In this document: positions 11,399 to 23,689 of the stretch, in pieces
Layout of the letters: every line of letters begins with the position of its first letter
Numbering within the stretch: the stretch's first letter is position 1
Assembly: GCA_014529385.2 (NCBI GenBank)
Contig: CM043953.1
Location: 98,897,342-98,961,341, forward strand
Length of the DNA stretch: 64,000 bases
Origin: Adiantum capillus-veneris
Taxonomy: Eukaryota; Streptophyta; Polypodiopsida; Polypodiales; Pteridaceae
Direction: 5' to 3'
Made by a program: the position numbers and the translations under genes
Notes under the pieces: model-generated
What the model was told of the DNA's origin: nothing
The model's input: only the letters and a program-made list of their open reading frames with translations
The model's database searches: none

Positions 11399-13672
11399 AT
11401 GACAAATCATCCACTACCAGGGTTTTCTACTCCACGCAGAGACATGAAAAACACTGCAATGCCAACAACAGGGAGATTGGGAGAATACCTAGAGGAGAGG
11501 CATCCTCTAATCGACAAACCAAACGTGAGATTCATCAAAGCCAATGAATGCATGAGAGTGCTAATAGATTATTCTCATGAGGGCTTATATAGATTCACAA
11601 ATGGAGATCCATACATATTTTACAAGTGTGCAGAGCCCAATGCCAGGGAATTGACCACCCATAATAACCTTTATGCATTCACATATATAGATGCCCATGG
11701 AGTGCAAGTTTTGATGGTAGATAATCATGGACGTGAGTACAAAGTTATCGATCCAATTGACCTACAGAGATACACATACAAGGGTACTCCAATCTCTACT
11801 TACTTTCAGCCAAAAACGATGTCAGAGTACACATCAGAGAGGATTCCACCGGGATTCTGTCCAAGACGAGAGGATAGGGCAAGAGATGTCTTTCCAAGAG
11901 ACCACGAATTGGTTAAATTCGTGATAGAGCCACAATGATTAAGACCATATCAAGTGGCTCAATGTGTCAAGACAAAATACGATGGGTCAGGGGATCCATA
12001 TGCTCATGTCTCACTCTTCAAACGAGTTTTGAGAGCTGAACAGATTGCGGATTCCCATACTCAATATGAGGGATTTGGGTTAACATTGGAAGGAACAACC
12101 TTGACTTGGTTCCAACCACTAAATAGAGATGATTTTCCAAACATAGCACAAATCTTACAAGAGTTTGTAGAGGAATTCTCAAAAAGGGGAATCAAACATA
12201 ACACAGTGTCACAGATCTACGCTTTCAAACAAAAAGCAAACGAAAGAGTGAAGGAAGCTTTGCTTCGCTTCAAACAATACATTGATAGATATCCTATGAG
12301 AGAGTTGCCACAAGACGAGAGATTATCAATTCTCTTCATAGAGGGCTTGAGTAATGAAACTCTCAAAAAGGACCTACATTTGAAAGGATGCACAACGTTA
12401 AACCAAGTCACTAGAGAACCTCTATATCTAGTTGACAATTGCATGGCCTACGGAGAGGTGACTAAAGATACAAACAACACGACTAGTAGTGCCTCTTCTC
12501 CAAAGAGCGAACCCACCACAAAGCAAGATGTTCAAACTCCTTGAGAACCATTCATTGATCAAGTGGTCGAGGGGGTGATTAGAAGAATAAACCAAGGCTA
12601 CAAGCAAAACCTATATGTACGACATCCTCAATTGAGGATATGCAATACTTGGGGAAGGGATCACCCCACTCCATGGTGTAACACTCAGCCAAAGCCACAA
12701 CGTGTGCTAAGGCAACAACCACCACTTTTGAATGATGGGAGAGTGATAGTCAACTATGCTCAACCAACGTATATGCCACAACCCATGAAAAACCACTACT
12801 CCATGGATATGAATATGCTCATGTTCATAGCCAATCATTAGGAGTATGGTTCAAAGAACATCCTCACAGGGCAAGAACAACCATTAGCTGGATCACCAGC
12901 TGTAAAACAAGAAGGTCCATGCTATGAGTGTGGTGGTGATCATTGGGTACAAAGTTGTCCAAACAAGGGTCCACAAATTGAATTATTTTTATTCTGTGAA
13001 CGTTGTGGTATAGACCATCTACGCCAACACTGTGCTAAAAATCCAGACTACAAAGGGAAAGCAACAATGAATGTTGTAGGCGTGATGCCTTCTTCAAGCG
13101 GATACGAGAGAGAACCCGTCATTCCTTTAAACGTGATGACTCGAGCTCAAGCTCAAGAAGCTGCCAAACACAAACCAGCTAAAAAAGCCACATTGCCTAT
13201 TCAAACAGAACTTGAGAACAAATCGGTGAGAACCTTCGGAACAAGATCATGGAAAGGTAGACGAGACAAAATGAAATTAAAGAGGCTGAAGGAGAAAGCC
13301 GCTTTGGAAACTGAACTGAATCAAACAAGAGAGCAGCTTAGACAAGAGCAAGAAAGGAACAAAAACGCAAAGGGACCTAAAGAGTCAAAGACTAACTCGG
13401 GAGGTTCAGTCTTGGTAGTCTTGGTCGACAAAGTGTTTGAACCTTTGGATGCAATTTTGAAAGCCTATGACGCTAGGCTAAAACCCAATCAAACCCAAGA
13501 GGATAGATGGCTGACGTATCCTCATCCAGGGTATGAAAAAGAGAGGTTACAAATGTGCAAGGAGCTCATCCAGAAGGCCCAAGCTCTTATGGAATCACAT
13601 GTTCCAGATGCTCCAAAAATGGAGGTGCTAATCCGCGATAAGTCCAAGAACTGGAGAGACAGGGTAGTGTAA
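11399..13672 (+). pseudogene. Gypsy-like gag with an unrecognised N-terminal domain
   Basis: A single reading frame runs from the ATG at 11399 to 13672, broken only by three in-frame stops (TGA 11936-11938, TGA 12542-12544, TAG 12839-12841). The first ~180 codons (11399-11935) form a compact mixed domain rich in Tyr and charged residues that I do not recognise. The next part (about 11970-12440) matches the retrotransposon gag fold, opening with KYDGSGDPYAHVSLFKRVLR. Then come two zinc knuckles of CX2CX3HX4C spacing (about 12920-12957 and 12996-13034), one residue shorter than the usual CX2CX4HX4C. A Lys/Glu-rich, probably coiled-coil segment follows at 13240-13380. It would assemble the retrotransposon particle and bind RNA. 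With three stops it is not functional. Confidence 0.8.
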
Positions 13673-14727
13673 ATAGAGACCAGGAAGAGCCGGGAGTTGA
13701 GACACCTTTAGATACAAGGGAAGTAGCCAATTCCACAGATGGGGTGGGCTCACAAGAAGGGATGCCTATTCCAGAGGTAGAAGAACCGTGGCCACAATCC
13801 TTGTGGGAATCAATCAGAAACCAAAAAGATGGTAGTGCTACCTTACAGTCAGCACCTATTCCTGAGATAAACATGGATCACAATTTTTTCTCGGGGGATA
13901 TAAGATCTCTATATGGGGATGTCGGGTCTGTCGTATCTGAAGAGAGTAAACCACGCTCTCTAAAGACGTTGCCATCTTTCATAGGAGAACTTGAAACAAA
14001 TCGGAGGTTAAAATGGTACCTTCTCAGTGGAAAGCCACACCACAAATGATGGATACCAAGAGCTTGCACAAATTGATGTCTTCTCCTATACAATGCACAC
14101 TTTATCTCTCAGAGCTACTAAAAATTAGACCGCATCTATGGGGCCAAATGGGCAAACACCTAGAAAACATGGGGCTGAAATCCCTTCACATGACCAACTT
14201 GCATATGAAAACATGGATGACACCTTGCCTAAGAAACCACAAAGCCAGTACCAGTAAATAAGGTGGGTGACTACTATGAAGGAGAAGAAGGAAACACCAC
14301 CTTACCACTTGAGTACAAAGGAGTAAAGATGGTTGTTATATTAGAAAGTGGGGCAGGAATTGCCATTGCAACCAAAGAGATATGGAAAAAATGGGGAAAG
14401 CTTGCTCTTAGGAAAACTCGAATGAAACTGCAATCAGCAGATGGATACACGGAGAAACCGATTGGAATATTAGAACAAATCATTGTATCCTCGTTTGGCA
14501 TCGAGTATGAGCACACCTTTGCCATAATGAATTTTGACAAGAGCAGCAACTTTGACATCATATTGGGCAGACCATTCATGCATCAGCTCAAAATGGTACA
14601 AGACTGGGGCTATGACTATATCTACTTGAGACACAAAGAGGTCATAACAGAAATCAGTTTCAAAGATCATAGTTATAGAGATGTAGTGCGAACCCCGAGG
14701 TCTTCGCGACGGACGTCTACAGCATAG
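13673..14727 (+). pseudogene. Gypsy-like linker and aspartic protease
   Basis: Downstream of gag, frames 13744-14049 and 14263-14727 are in one register with stops between them. The last part reads GVKMVVILESGAGIAIATKEIW, a retropepsin core in which the catalytic Asp of DSG is Glu. A later block NFDIILGRPFMHQ matches the ILGRP signature of the family. The protein would cleave the Gag(-Pol) polyprotein, but the changed catalytic residue predicts inactivity. After 14727 no RT, RNase H or integrase follows, so the unit is gag-protease only, either by truncation or as a non-autonomous form. Confidence 0.75.
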
Positions 14728-16737
14728 TTTTCTAGCACTAACATAATGTCAATACTCAGGGAAAGTGACTCGGATGGGGCACGAAGACTCTATGAGATCG
14801 TCAATCTCACGAAGTGAACCTTAACAAGAAAACACACTAGCTCAACAAGCATACCAACACTCAATGATCACGGAAATCTGCCTATGTCCTTTCTCACAGC
14901 TCTAGGTCATCACGCCAGTTTGGCACTCGAACGGACTTGAAATGCAATGAATCTTTAGAAGGAGGTCTAGGACACCTAGGGACACTATCCTAGCAAGTCT
15001 GGTCGCAATCCAACAAGGTACCAAAATCACGATCCATCATGAAAAAGGTCCTGAAAGCTGCAACAGAACTATCCAGAACTGTCGTCCTATGGTCTGAGAA
15101 CACTCTCCTATGGTCAAAACGACTAAAAACAGCGATTTAAGCACTCAAATCTGCAATTATAACTCACAGACGTGTAGTTGGAGCCACAATAAAATTGACA
15201 ATGCTTACAGTTAAATTAAAGAGCAAAGAGAGAGGAACACAATGCAACTTTTGGATTTGAAAACTGATTACCCATTGATTAGAAAAGTCGATTACAAGTA
15301 GCTTGAGCGTACGTACAACATAGCTCTTTCTTCTTCTAAAAATAAGCCCCCTTTCACATTAAGGTTATTGACCTTTATAACTAGGGCATTCTAAATGGCT
15401 AGTGGCTGGCTCACACGGACCTTTACAATTATCATGACATCATTACAACTCAGGGAATTGACCCACTACTCTGGGATCAGGATTACACAGAGTATTACTA
15501 CACTAGCTTGGAAAACTAATAGAGTACAAATGTGGTGTTCCGGCTACGTGTCCGGCCAGGTGGACATCCGTTTGATCTGTCCTCAAAAACTACATCATGG
15601 TCACAATCTGCATGAGGGTTAACACACATTTGGAAACTCCTTTCTTTAGACGCAACCTTGCTATGGGCTCCAGACACATCGACAACTTGGATCTTCTGCC
15701 TGACATATGCATAGTAAGAGCTACAGTTTTGGGAGCCATTTGGCAGTCCAGAACTGTGGTATTTTTTCAGAAGAATTGTGATCCTCTTGACACAAATGTT
15801 GTTCTAGAAACGTGCTGGTGGAAACTCTATTGTAGCAGGAACTAGAATTACAAGCTACATAAGTAAGGATAGTTGAGATGAATTGTCCCCTTCGATGTAT
15901 TTTTTCCTGGAAAACCCTGTGAAAAGGATATGTCAAAGCTATTTGCAACCTTCTGTTATTTATGCAAATGAAGCTTAATTGAGCACTAAAAAAAATCAGC
16001 CTTAGTAAAGTTGTTGACAAGCCAAAAAGGGTTGGAGTCAATTTGCAGGCATAATACCTTAAAGAATGTGAGGCATAATACTTTAAAGTATGTGAGGCAT
16101 GGGAGTCATTTACCACCATCCATGAATCCTAACTTCATACCTAGCTAGAGGGTAGTACCAAAATGAGGGGAGCACCAAGTGTTGATGCAAGAATCATGTA
16201 GATGGGTTAGAGAGAAGGTCTCATTCAGAGTGACCAAAGCATAGCCAAGAGGGTCATAGAGCCCAAGGTACCCACGAGAGGGAAAAGGGGGGTGGGCAGT
16301 TAATGGCCCTCCCTTATTATCGTACTTTATATCTACTAGGATTAGTATGGGACAATTCCCACCAAGGCTTCCCTCCTCCATTAGGCAGAGTTAGGTTGAA
16401 GGTCAAGATATCATTCCCATTAGAGGAGGCAATTCCTCCAAGGTTCAATTCCCATAAGGCGTAAAAAACTCAATTCATTAAGACAATAGAGATCCAAAAA
16501 GGGAAAGTATTCCCTACGACAAGAGGGAAATACATAGTTTTTTAGAAAGTGTCAGGGCAAATTTTACTCAAGTTTGGTTCCCATCAGTAGACTTAATTCA
16601 AGGCACATTTTGAGAAAAGAAATCTCAAAGGAGCTCTAATCAGAGCCATGCAATCTTTTTAGCAAAGTAATGTTAGGCAAAAAAATTTATTAAGGTTTTA
16701 TATGGAAAGTTAGGGTTAAGGCCCTTTAAGAGGAACT
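14728..16737. other. No recognisable gene; 3' flank of the gag-protease unit
   Basis: About 2 kb without convincing coding potential. Some open frames (15395-15845 plus, 15721-16119 minus) overlap on both strands and resemble nothing known. A 3' LTR of the preceding element could lie here, but I could not match it to a 5' partner. Confidence 0.4.
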
Positions 16738-17641
16738 TTTTGGGGGTACCATCGTAGCATAGCTCCAATGACCAACAATACTTGTCAATCTAGAGTGATA
16801 AGCTACGTAGCTAGGGCATGGAAACACTCACTGATTAGTGAGCTAATCATGGCAACATGAATGGCGACTCTATGAGGTGAGCTTCTTGGCCTATGGAGGA
16901 GCTAAGTTACAATGTGTGACAATCTCCACATCCACTTCTCTTCACTTCAAATCAACCCAATCACACACACTAACAATTGCAATGACGCACACATCAATAA
17001 TCCCATCATGCAGCACATTAATCACAAGTGCACACACATAGATCTATTGAGCATCCACACTCCAATCAAACCTACATGAATACACAAAGAATAGAGGTCA
17101 ATCACACAAGATTAGAGCGGTATTAACCAATAATTAGTCATGATCTAGCTAATCAAAGCATCATTAGCAATCATAGAGAGTATGAGAGAGGCATAGTGAA
17201 AGATAATTAAGCATTGATTAGTGTTAATCAAGTCACATGAGAAAGGAGAAGCTCAAGTACTCCATAGCCACACACCTCATGAGCTCTCACCAAAGAGTGG
17301 TCTCAACAAATGAGACTGAGAACCCTCATTTTATTTTCACACTACCTTATATACCTAGGGTAAAAATATGCATTGTCCGAGAACCCAAGGCTTTTAGGGC
17401 TCACCAACTTACTGAATATGCAACCTAGGCACACTAATTGACCTATTATTTACAGCTTGGAACTCTCATTGAGCCAGTAACACGTTATAAATATTACAAT
17501 GGCTTGAAATAAATTGAGAATTTACAATACATAAAATGTGTAATTTCAATATTTACTACTTCTTTGTATTTATCTTTGATGTGCATTTGTAAGGCTTGGG
17601 CCTTTAGCAGCTTCTATTAACTGACGTCGGCTCAATTAACA
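16738..17641 (-). mobile_element. 3' LTR (904 bp) of the large minus-strand element (element E)
   Basis: On the minus strand the LTR starts TGTTAATTGAGCCGACG at 17641, directly after a purine tract, and ends at 16738 with ATTGTTGGTCATTGGAGC and a C-rich end. The same terminal ~40 bp occurs at 26035-26078 next to a primer-binding site. The terminal dinucleotide here is mutated (TTTT where the other copy has TGTT in plus orientation). Confidence 0.7.
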
Positions 17642-17656
17642 TTCCCCCCTTCCAAT
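17642..17656 (-). promoter_or_regulatory. Polypurine tract of element E
   Basis: On the minus strand, TTGGAAGGGGGGAA lies immediately before the TGTTAATT start of the LTR. This is the position and composition expected of the plus-strand primer in LTR retroelements. It fixes the element's orientation as minus. Confidence 0.7.
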
Positions 17657-20600
17657 TTTAGAGCCCGCCATCCTTGGGCATTGCTAAAAAGTGTCACTGG
17701 AGGTTATGGAAGGTTTTGATTGGTTGTCGATGGGCATATTGTTTCATTTGTCATTGAATTTATTGATGAGGTTCATTCTATTGTAGCATCTTCATTGGTT
17801 CAAATTTGTTTCTGATGATGTGAGAGATGATGTCGCATTTGTTCATTGTAACAACATAATGGTGAGGCTTTTATTTATTTATTAATTAATAATATGCACA
17901 AGAAAATCAGAGTGGTGAGGATCTAAATTAAGGTCTAATACCTGGATAACCAAAGGGAAAAACCTAGTGGGAAAAGTGCATTTGAAATACACACATTATT
18001 GGATTACTTATTAGCATGGAAAATATTAATAAAATACTAAAAGGATTATTTGTCAATAGATATGGAATTAAAAGATTACCAAATCAATTGGTAGCATGAT
18101 GGAACATTGGTTTGCATGCACGGTAGTCCACTCAGGTGCATAGGTGGAAGCAAAAAGGAGTGTCTAATGCATATGTGCAACCAATGATGGGACACCCTAT
18201 ATATGCATACACAAAAATGTATTGAAAACAATATGCTATGCAAGGACTATTTTTGAGGGGTTCTTCAAAAAGAAGGTGTAGCTATATGACGTGGATTTAA
18301 AAGCTAGCACCCCTTTAAGAAGGGTTTCCACTATTGATGATATGTGCCCTCATCTTACTTTGTACTATGCGTGAATATTGGACTCTACATCATTCCACCT
18401 TGATTAAGTTGATAGACTTTGACTCTTATGCTCACCTCATCCAGCATGAGCGACGCGACTTAGATATGCTCAACTCTTCCAGCTTGAGCGTGAGCCTAGT
18501 AACTACGACTCTTGGCACAAAGTTTAATATGACTTGAAGATTTAGGACTAACACTTTGCTCGTTTTTTGGCTCAGAATCTTGACTTTGACTATGCCAAAG
18601 AGTGTTTTTTACACCCTGGCGACTTGACTTTTTACATTATTGAGCTTACTATTACAATCAGGTAAAAGTAATCTTGAATCCTCAAAAAGTGGATTAGTGA
18701 AGGACCAAGTTGGCATTGAAGGTTTCTTTTGCCATACCTATTTTTTCATCTTTGAATTGGCAGTTGTGTTGGTTAGGTTGTCCTTCTTTGATGGTGAAGA
18801 CTCCATTGTTCCTTTGATTTTCCACTAAGGCCCATTGAAAGGATCCTTTGATGGTTTTGTAGGCCTTAGTTGAACGTTGACATTTGGCTTTTTAATTGGA
18901 GCATTGGAAGGCTTAGGAGTGCAAATCTCTATTACCTTTGTAGCCTTTTTTATAACTTTTCCTCGCTCTAGGTCCTATTGAAATCTTGAGATCTTCATGT
19001 ATCTTGTCTATAAATGCAATTGGTCTTTGGTTGTGGTCTTTGGTTGACTTGTTGTCAAATCTTTATCTAGCCTGTGTAGAATCTTTGTGCAAGAGGAAGA
19101 TTCCTTGAAATCCATCTTTGTTTTGTATCCTCTTGAGAGTTGTGGTAGACTTTAGCAGCATTACCTAGTGGGGCCTTCTTTCTTGGAAGGGTCTTGACTT
19201 TATTTCATATGCCCTGACCTTCAATTTTGGTACCCATATATGAGTGTTACCTCTATAGTACTCCTAATCGGTTTAGTTCCATTTTGATGGTATCCATCCC
19301 ATGTGTTTTTCTTGTTGTTCAGATGATGGATATTCAATCCACACTAGATCATTGACTTTTACTAAACTACTCTAAACAAACAAGTGCTTGAATTCTTTTG
19401 GTTTTTTTGAGTCATTGGGCTGATATACCTTTGTTTTTTTGGGTGTCTCCCTAGAGGTTTTATTTGGTTCAACAATTGACTTGAAGTTTCTAAAGCCTAC
19501 CTTGCTTGAAGAAGCGGATCAATGATGGTTCTTTGATGTTGAGGAATATGCCTTTTGTGCTAGGGGGTGGAAGGTCCACTTTAGCTTTACCTTTGTCTGC
19601 AATATTTCTCCTTGATGGTTCCTGTGACATTTGCAATTATGGATCCAACAATATTGGTACATGTAACTGTTTTGTGCTATCTCTTGAAAAAGAGAGTAAT
19701 AGCAATGTATCTTCTTTATAGGTCTTGTGTTGGTCTAACCACTGATGTCCAAGGATGTCATCTATAGGCATTTGTCTTGAAGGATTTACTTAAAAATTTA
19801 GCTGCTCTTCATGCTTTTGGATGCTAAGGGCAGTAACCATTTCTTCTTGACTTGTAGCCATAGCATTTCTCTTGAAGGATTTACTTAAAACTTCACATGC
19901 TCTTCATGCTTTTGGATGCTAAGGGTAGCAACCATTTCTCCTTGACTTGTAGCCATACCTCGCATTGATGTGCTATCTTGCTTGCATGGAGTGATCTCAA
20001 GTATTCTTTGGATATTGTCTGCAACCATATTGCACTTTTCTTCTTTATCCAATAGAGCATTGCATACGACACTTGCTCTATTTTCACTGTTGAGGACTAT
20101 AGCTATTCTCATTGGTGGTTCTATTGAAGATCTATGTCCTTCTTTGGCCATAGTCTCATCTTGTTCTAGCTTGGTCTCTATGTAAGGTGATTTGAGACTT
20201 TGAGTTCCACTTGGACTCCTATCTATTGACTCTACTGGCAATGATTAATTAGCCTTTGGACTTCCTATTGCTTCTTGGTTGTTTTGCAGCCTCAAGATTC
20301 TTTACTTCTGGCTTTGATGGCTTTACCTACTCTATAGCTTTTATGGTTGTTGTTTGCTCTGTTTGATCTACACTTCTTGATACCTGATTTTCTTTAAGCT
20401 CTTTTGATGTTATGTTTGGTGAAGATGAAACATCTTCAATAAACTTTGCTTTATCTCAGTCTCCATTTTACTTGTACTTGTGATGTCTTCTACGGCTGAC
20501 CAATCATGGTCTTCATTCTTGGTTGTCTTTGAAGACTACATCTTGTTTGAACTCCATATCTCTAAAACCTTTTTGGCCATTGGCACTCCCAATATGATAT

Positions 20601-22413
20601 TATTCGGTACACATTTTGTTGTGATCATGGAATTGAGCTATGATGGTGTGTGAACCTATTTGAATGGTGGTGAAAATGATTTCCCAACATTTTTCTCGTT
20701 TGTTTCTATATATGCTATGAATTCTGGTGCATCTTCCAACTGTGGTTGGCCACATTTTTTCTAATTGCAAAAAGACATGAGGTTCTTGTCGAGCTAAAAA
20801 TCTAGCTTTACTTTTCTTGAGAGATTTTCTTCATGTTCACCAATAATTTTGCACTTGATCTTCTCAGGATTTCCCTCTTGTTGTGGTAATCTCCCTGGGT
20901 TGAACTTTTTTTGCATTTTCTTTACTTTATTCACCTACATCAATTGATGTTGGCTCCATTGGCTGTAATATTGCACCTTTTGATTATAATTGTTGAGCAA
21001 TATCTACCTGCAATTGAGTAACTTTTGAACTTAGAAGATCCATGTACTTTCTAGAAACATCTGTCTCTTTGGAGGATATTTTGGTGGTGATTTTTGTGTA
21101 GCCTTTTGATCTTTAGCTTCCATTGATTTTGACCTATCTGTCACCTTTTATGGCAGCTTGAGGCTTTGCATCATCTTGAGATAGTCTTTGACTTTAGTCT
21201 GGCCATCCGTATGAGCTTTTACAAGGTCATGAACTTGCTAATAGTCATTGTTGTCTGCATCTCGATATGCATATGTGATCTTGGTCACATGCAATTGCTT
21301 GAACACTATTGAACACTATTGGGTTGGTCGGCTTTTGACTTTAACTTTTGGAAGTCAATTGAAACATTTATCCTTGATAATCTTCACATAATCATTTGTC
21401 AATGGATTTTGATGGAATCTTGGTGAATTGGGCACTTCCAATAACCATATGATCCTTTATTGGCCTCTCCCCTTCCTAGGGTGATCATTAAAGCTTTCTT
21501 CATGAGATGGGCTCAAGACTATTTGACTTTGGTTTGATCTCACCTTTTGAGACTGTGACGACACATTGCAGGTAGCACTGTCGATGTTTGTCATTTGCAA
21601 ACCTTTTACATAGTTTCCTATGTACCTCCATGAAACATGACAAATGTTTCCCCAAGTCAAGTTGTAGATGACATTTTCACCTTGATATTGTCTATCCTGT
21701 GGGTCTCCTATGATATGAACTTTTGTCGTTTCAGGACCCAAGGCATCATAGATCTTAGACTCTTGTCTATATCTAGGTCCATTTTTGTCATAAGAAGTGC
21801 TTGTCTAATCATAATGCTGAAGCTTGACTTCAGATGGATGAGAGTTTGACTCTAAACCAATTTCTGGGTTCACTCGGGTAATATCATTCATGTCTATAGA
21901 GGATGGGCTATAATAAATTCTTTTCTTTGAAATGAGACATCCTTCCTGATCTATCACTAGTCATAATTCTTTGAGCTGGTATGTGGTTCTTTTAAACATT
22001 GGTCGATCCTTTTTGTACAGTTGCCCTTTTTTGTCTACATAGTGTGCATATGAATTATGGGTCCCATACAGTGCTAGCAACATTCACTTTGATGTGTCCC
22101 TCACACACATGAATGATTGTACACTAGTGGACATGGATGCAGAATCACTTGCAAACCTAACACTCTTTTTGACCTTTGGTGATAACTGGATGCTCCAACC
22201 AAATTCACGTATGAAATTGTTGTTCAAATGATCAATTCTAATCTTTTCACGTGCTTGTGCATCTTCATGCAAATTCTAACTTTGTCGTGCTTTTACTGGT
22301 GCTTCTAACGAGCAGTGATAAAGAATCATCTAATTGCACAAAAATTGATGAGTTAGATGCAGTTACATCACAATTTGCTTTTTCAGACTGTTCTATGCTT
22401 CACTTTGCCATTG
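17657..22413 (-). mobile_element. Internal region of element E, no recognisable polymerase
   Basis: About 4.8 kb between the zinc-knuckle remnant and the polypurine tract. Minus-strand frames are heavily interrupted (longest 19885-20241 and 21457-21741). One frame near 20580-20630 gives NNIILGVPMAKKVL, which loosely recalls the end of a retropepsin, but no catalytic DSG or DTG partner was found. I see no YxDD box, integrase HHCC/DDE blocks or RNase H motifs. It is either a very decayed coding region or the filler of a non-autonomous (LARD-like) element. Confidence 0.45.
19775..19957. repeat. 95-bp tandem duplication inside element E
   Basis: TCTTGAAGGATTTACTTAAAA followed by a GCTCTTCATGCTTTTGGATG block and a CTTGACTTGTAGCCATA end appears twice, starting at 19775 and 19870, with few mismatches. 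Confidence 0.85.
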
Positions 22414-22788
22414 CTATGTCCATGTTGTATTTCTTGGACGATCCTTTGGAAAATGTCCACCTTTTCTTCCACAATCTGAGCAATACACCATGACTTGTGG
22501 TATTCCAATTGGATCTTTCATCTCAAGCTCTTGTTGAGAAATTTCAGCTTTTGTGCTTGCCAAGTTGCCCAGATCTTCTTTTAGAACATTGAGCATCAGG
22601 CTAGAGATTTCTCCATCTTTCCCTTTATGTTGCCTTTGACTTGGTTCTCTGATTAGACTGGCTTTTATTGGCTGATTTTTTGGATTCTCCATTTTTGGTT
22701 CTTGGCTGTAGATTCGACCTCCATAGTTTGTGTACAATGATCTTGATTGCATATGTACCAATTGGATGGTTTTCTGGCTTGTGCACAT
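22414..22788 (-). pseudogene. Gag remnant with degenerate zinc knuckle (element E)
   Basis: The minus-strand frame ends with YCSDCGRKGGHFPKDRP, a zinc knuckle with one extra Gly and the last Cys changed to Arg. It would be the nucleocapsid end of a Gag protein. It lies between the repeat-built leader (23.7-25.5 kb) and the long non-coding internal region, as expected for a minus-strand retroelement whose primer site is at 26011-26034. The upstream capsid domain (22.8-23.6 kb) is not recognisable. The mutated knuckle and the surrounding stops indicate a pseudogene. Confidence 0.55.
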
Positions 22789-23689
22789 TTTTTGATAACC
22801 ACTTGGATCTATTTTATGAACTTACATGTGCACTTCATCTTTGAGCTTGCAATACCTAGCTCCACTAAAATCTATTAAACAGTTGGGACTTCTCTAGATC
22901 TGTCTTTACTCTGATCAATAGGATCTTGGCTTTTATGTTGCTTTTGTTGCTCATCAAATACCTATGGCTTTCTTGATCTACATACAAAATTTTATATCCA
23001 TTGTAGACATAGAGCTATAAAATTTGCTATGTTGCACTTGTCTTTTTGTTGCCACTGCTACTCGTTGGTCCTAGTACACTTGAATCCTTCACTTACTTGA
23101 GTTCATATTGCGTTTGGTCTCTAAAGTCTTAAGCAGATTTTGGTGTTTCATGATCAAATTCCTCCTTCTCCGGTTGAAAAGATTGCTTATGCCAAAGCAA
23201 TTCTGGCAGTTGAATGCTTTTCAAACTCACAAGAGTTGAACAACTCTAGCTTGAATGCATTAGGATTGATTGCAATCCTTTGAAATGATGAAAAACTAGG
23301 ACTCTAAATAGCTTGATTTGCAATCACATGTACCGTCTTTCAATCTTCGATTTAAATTACTCTGCATTAAGCTCCAATATGCAATGGTTGTACTTGCAAC
23401 GTTGTAGCTTGCACGACCACTCTTAGCTCGTCTGGTGTCCTTTGTCTGAACTGTGGCACAACTTTCCAAACGAGGCTAGAATAAGGATATTCTTGCTAGT
23501 TGAAGAGACTATGACCTGATCTTAAAGGTTTGCCAATTTTCAGTATCACTTTTGCAAAAGTAGCCAAAGGAACAATTCTAAAAACAATTTCTATTACCAA
23601 ACAATGTCCAAATGATCCCAAATTTCTTAGTCCACCTGTATGATGAGTTTATTAACATTGGTGACCAGAAAATATGAAAATTTCATTCT

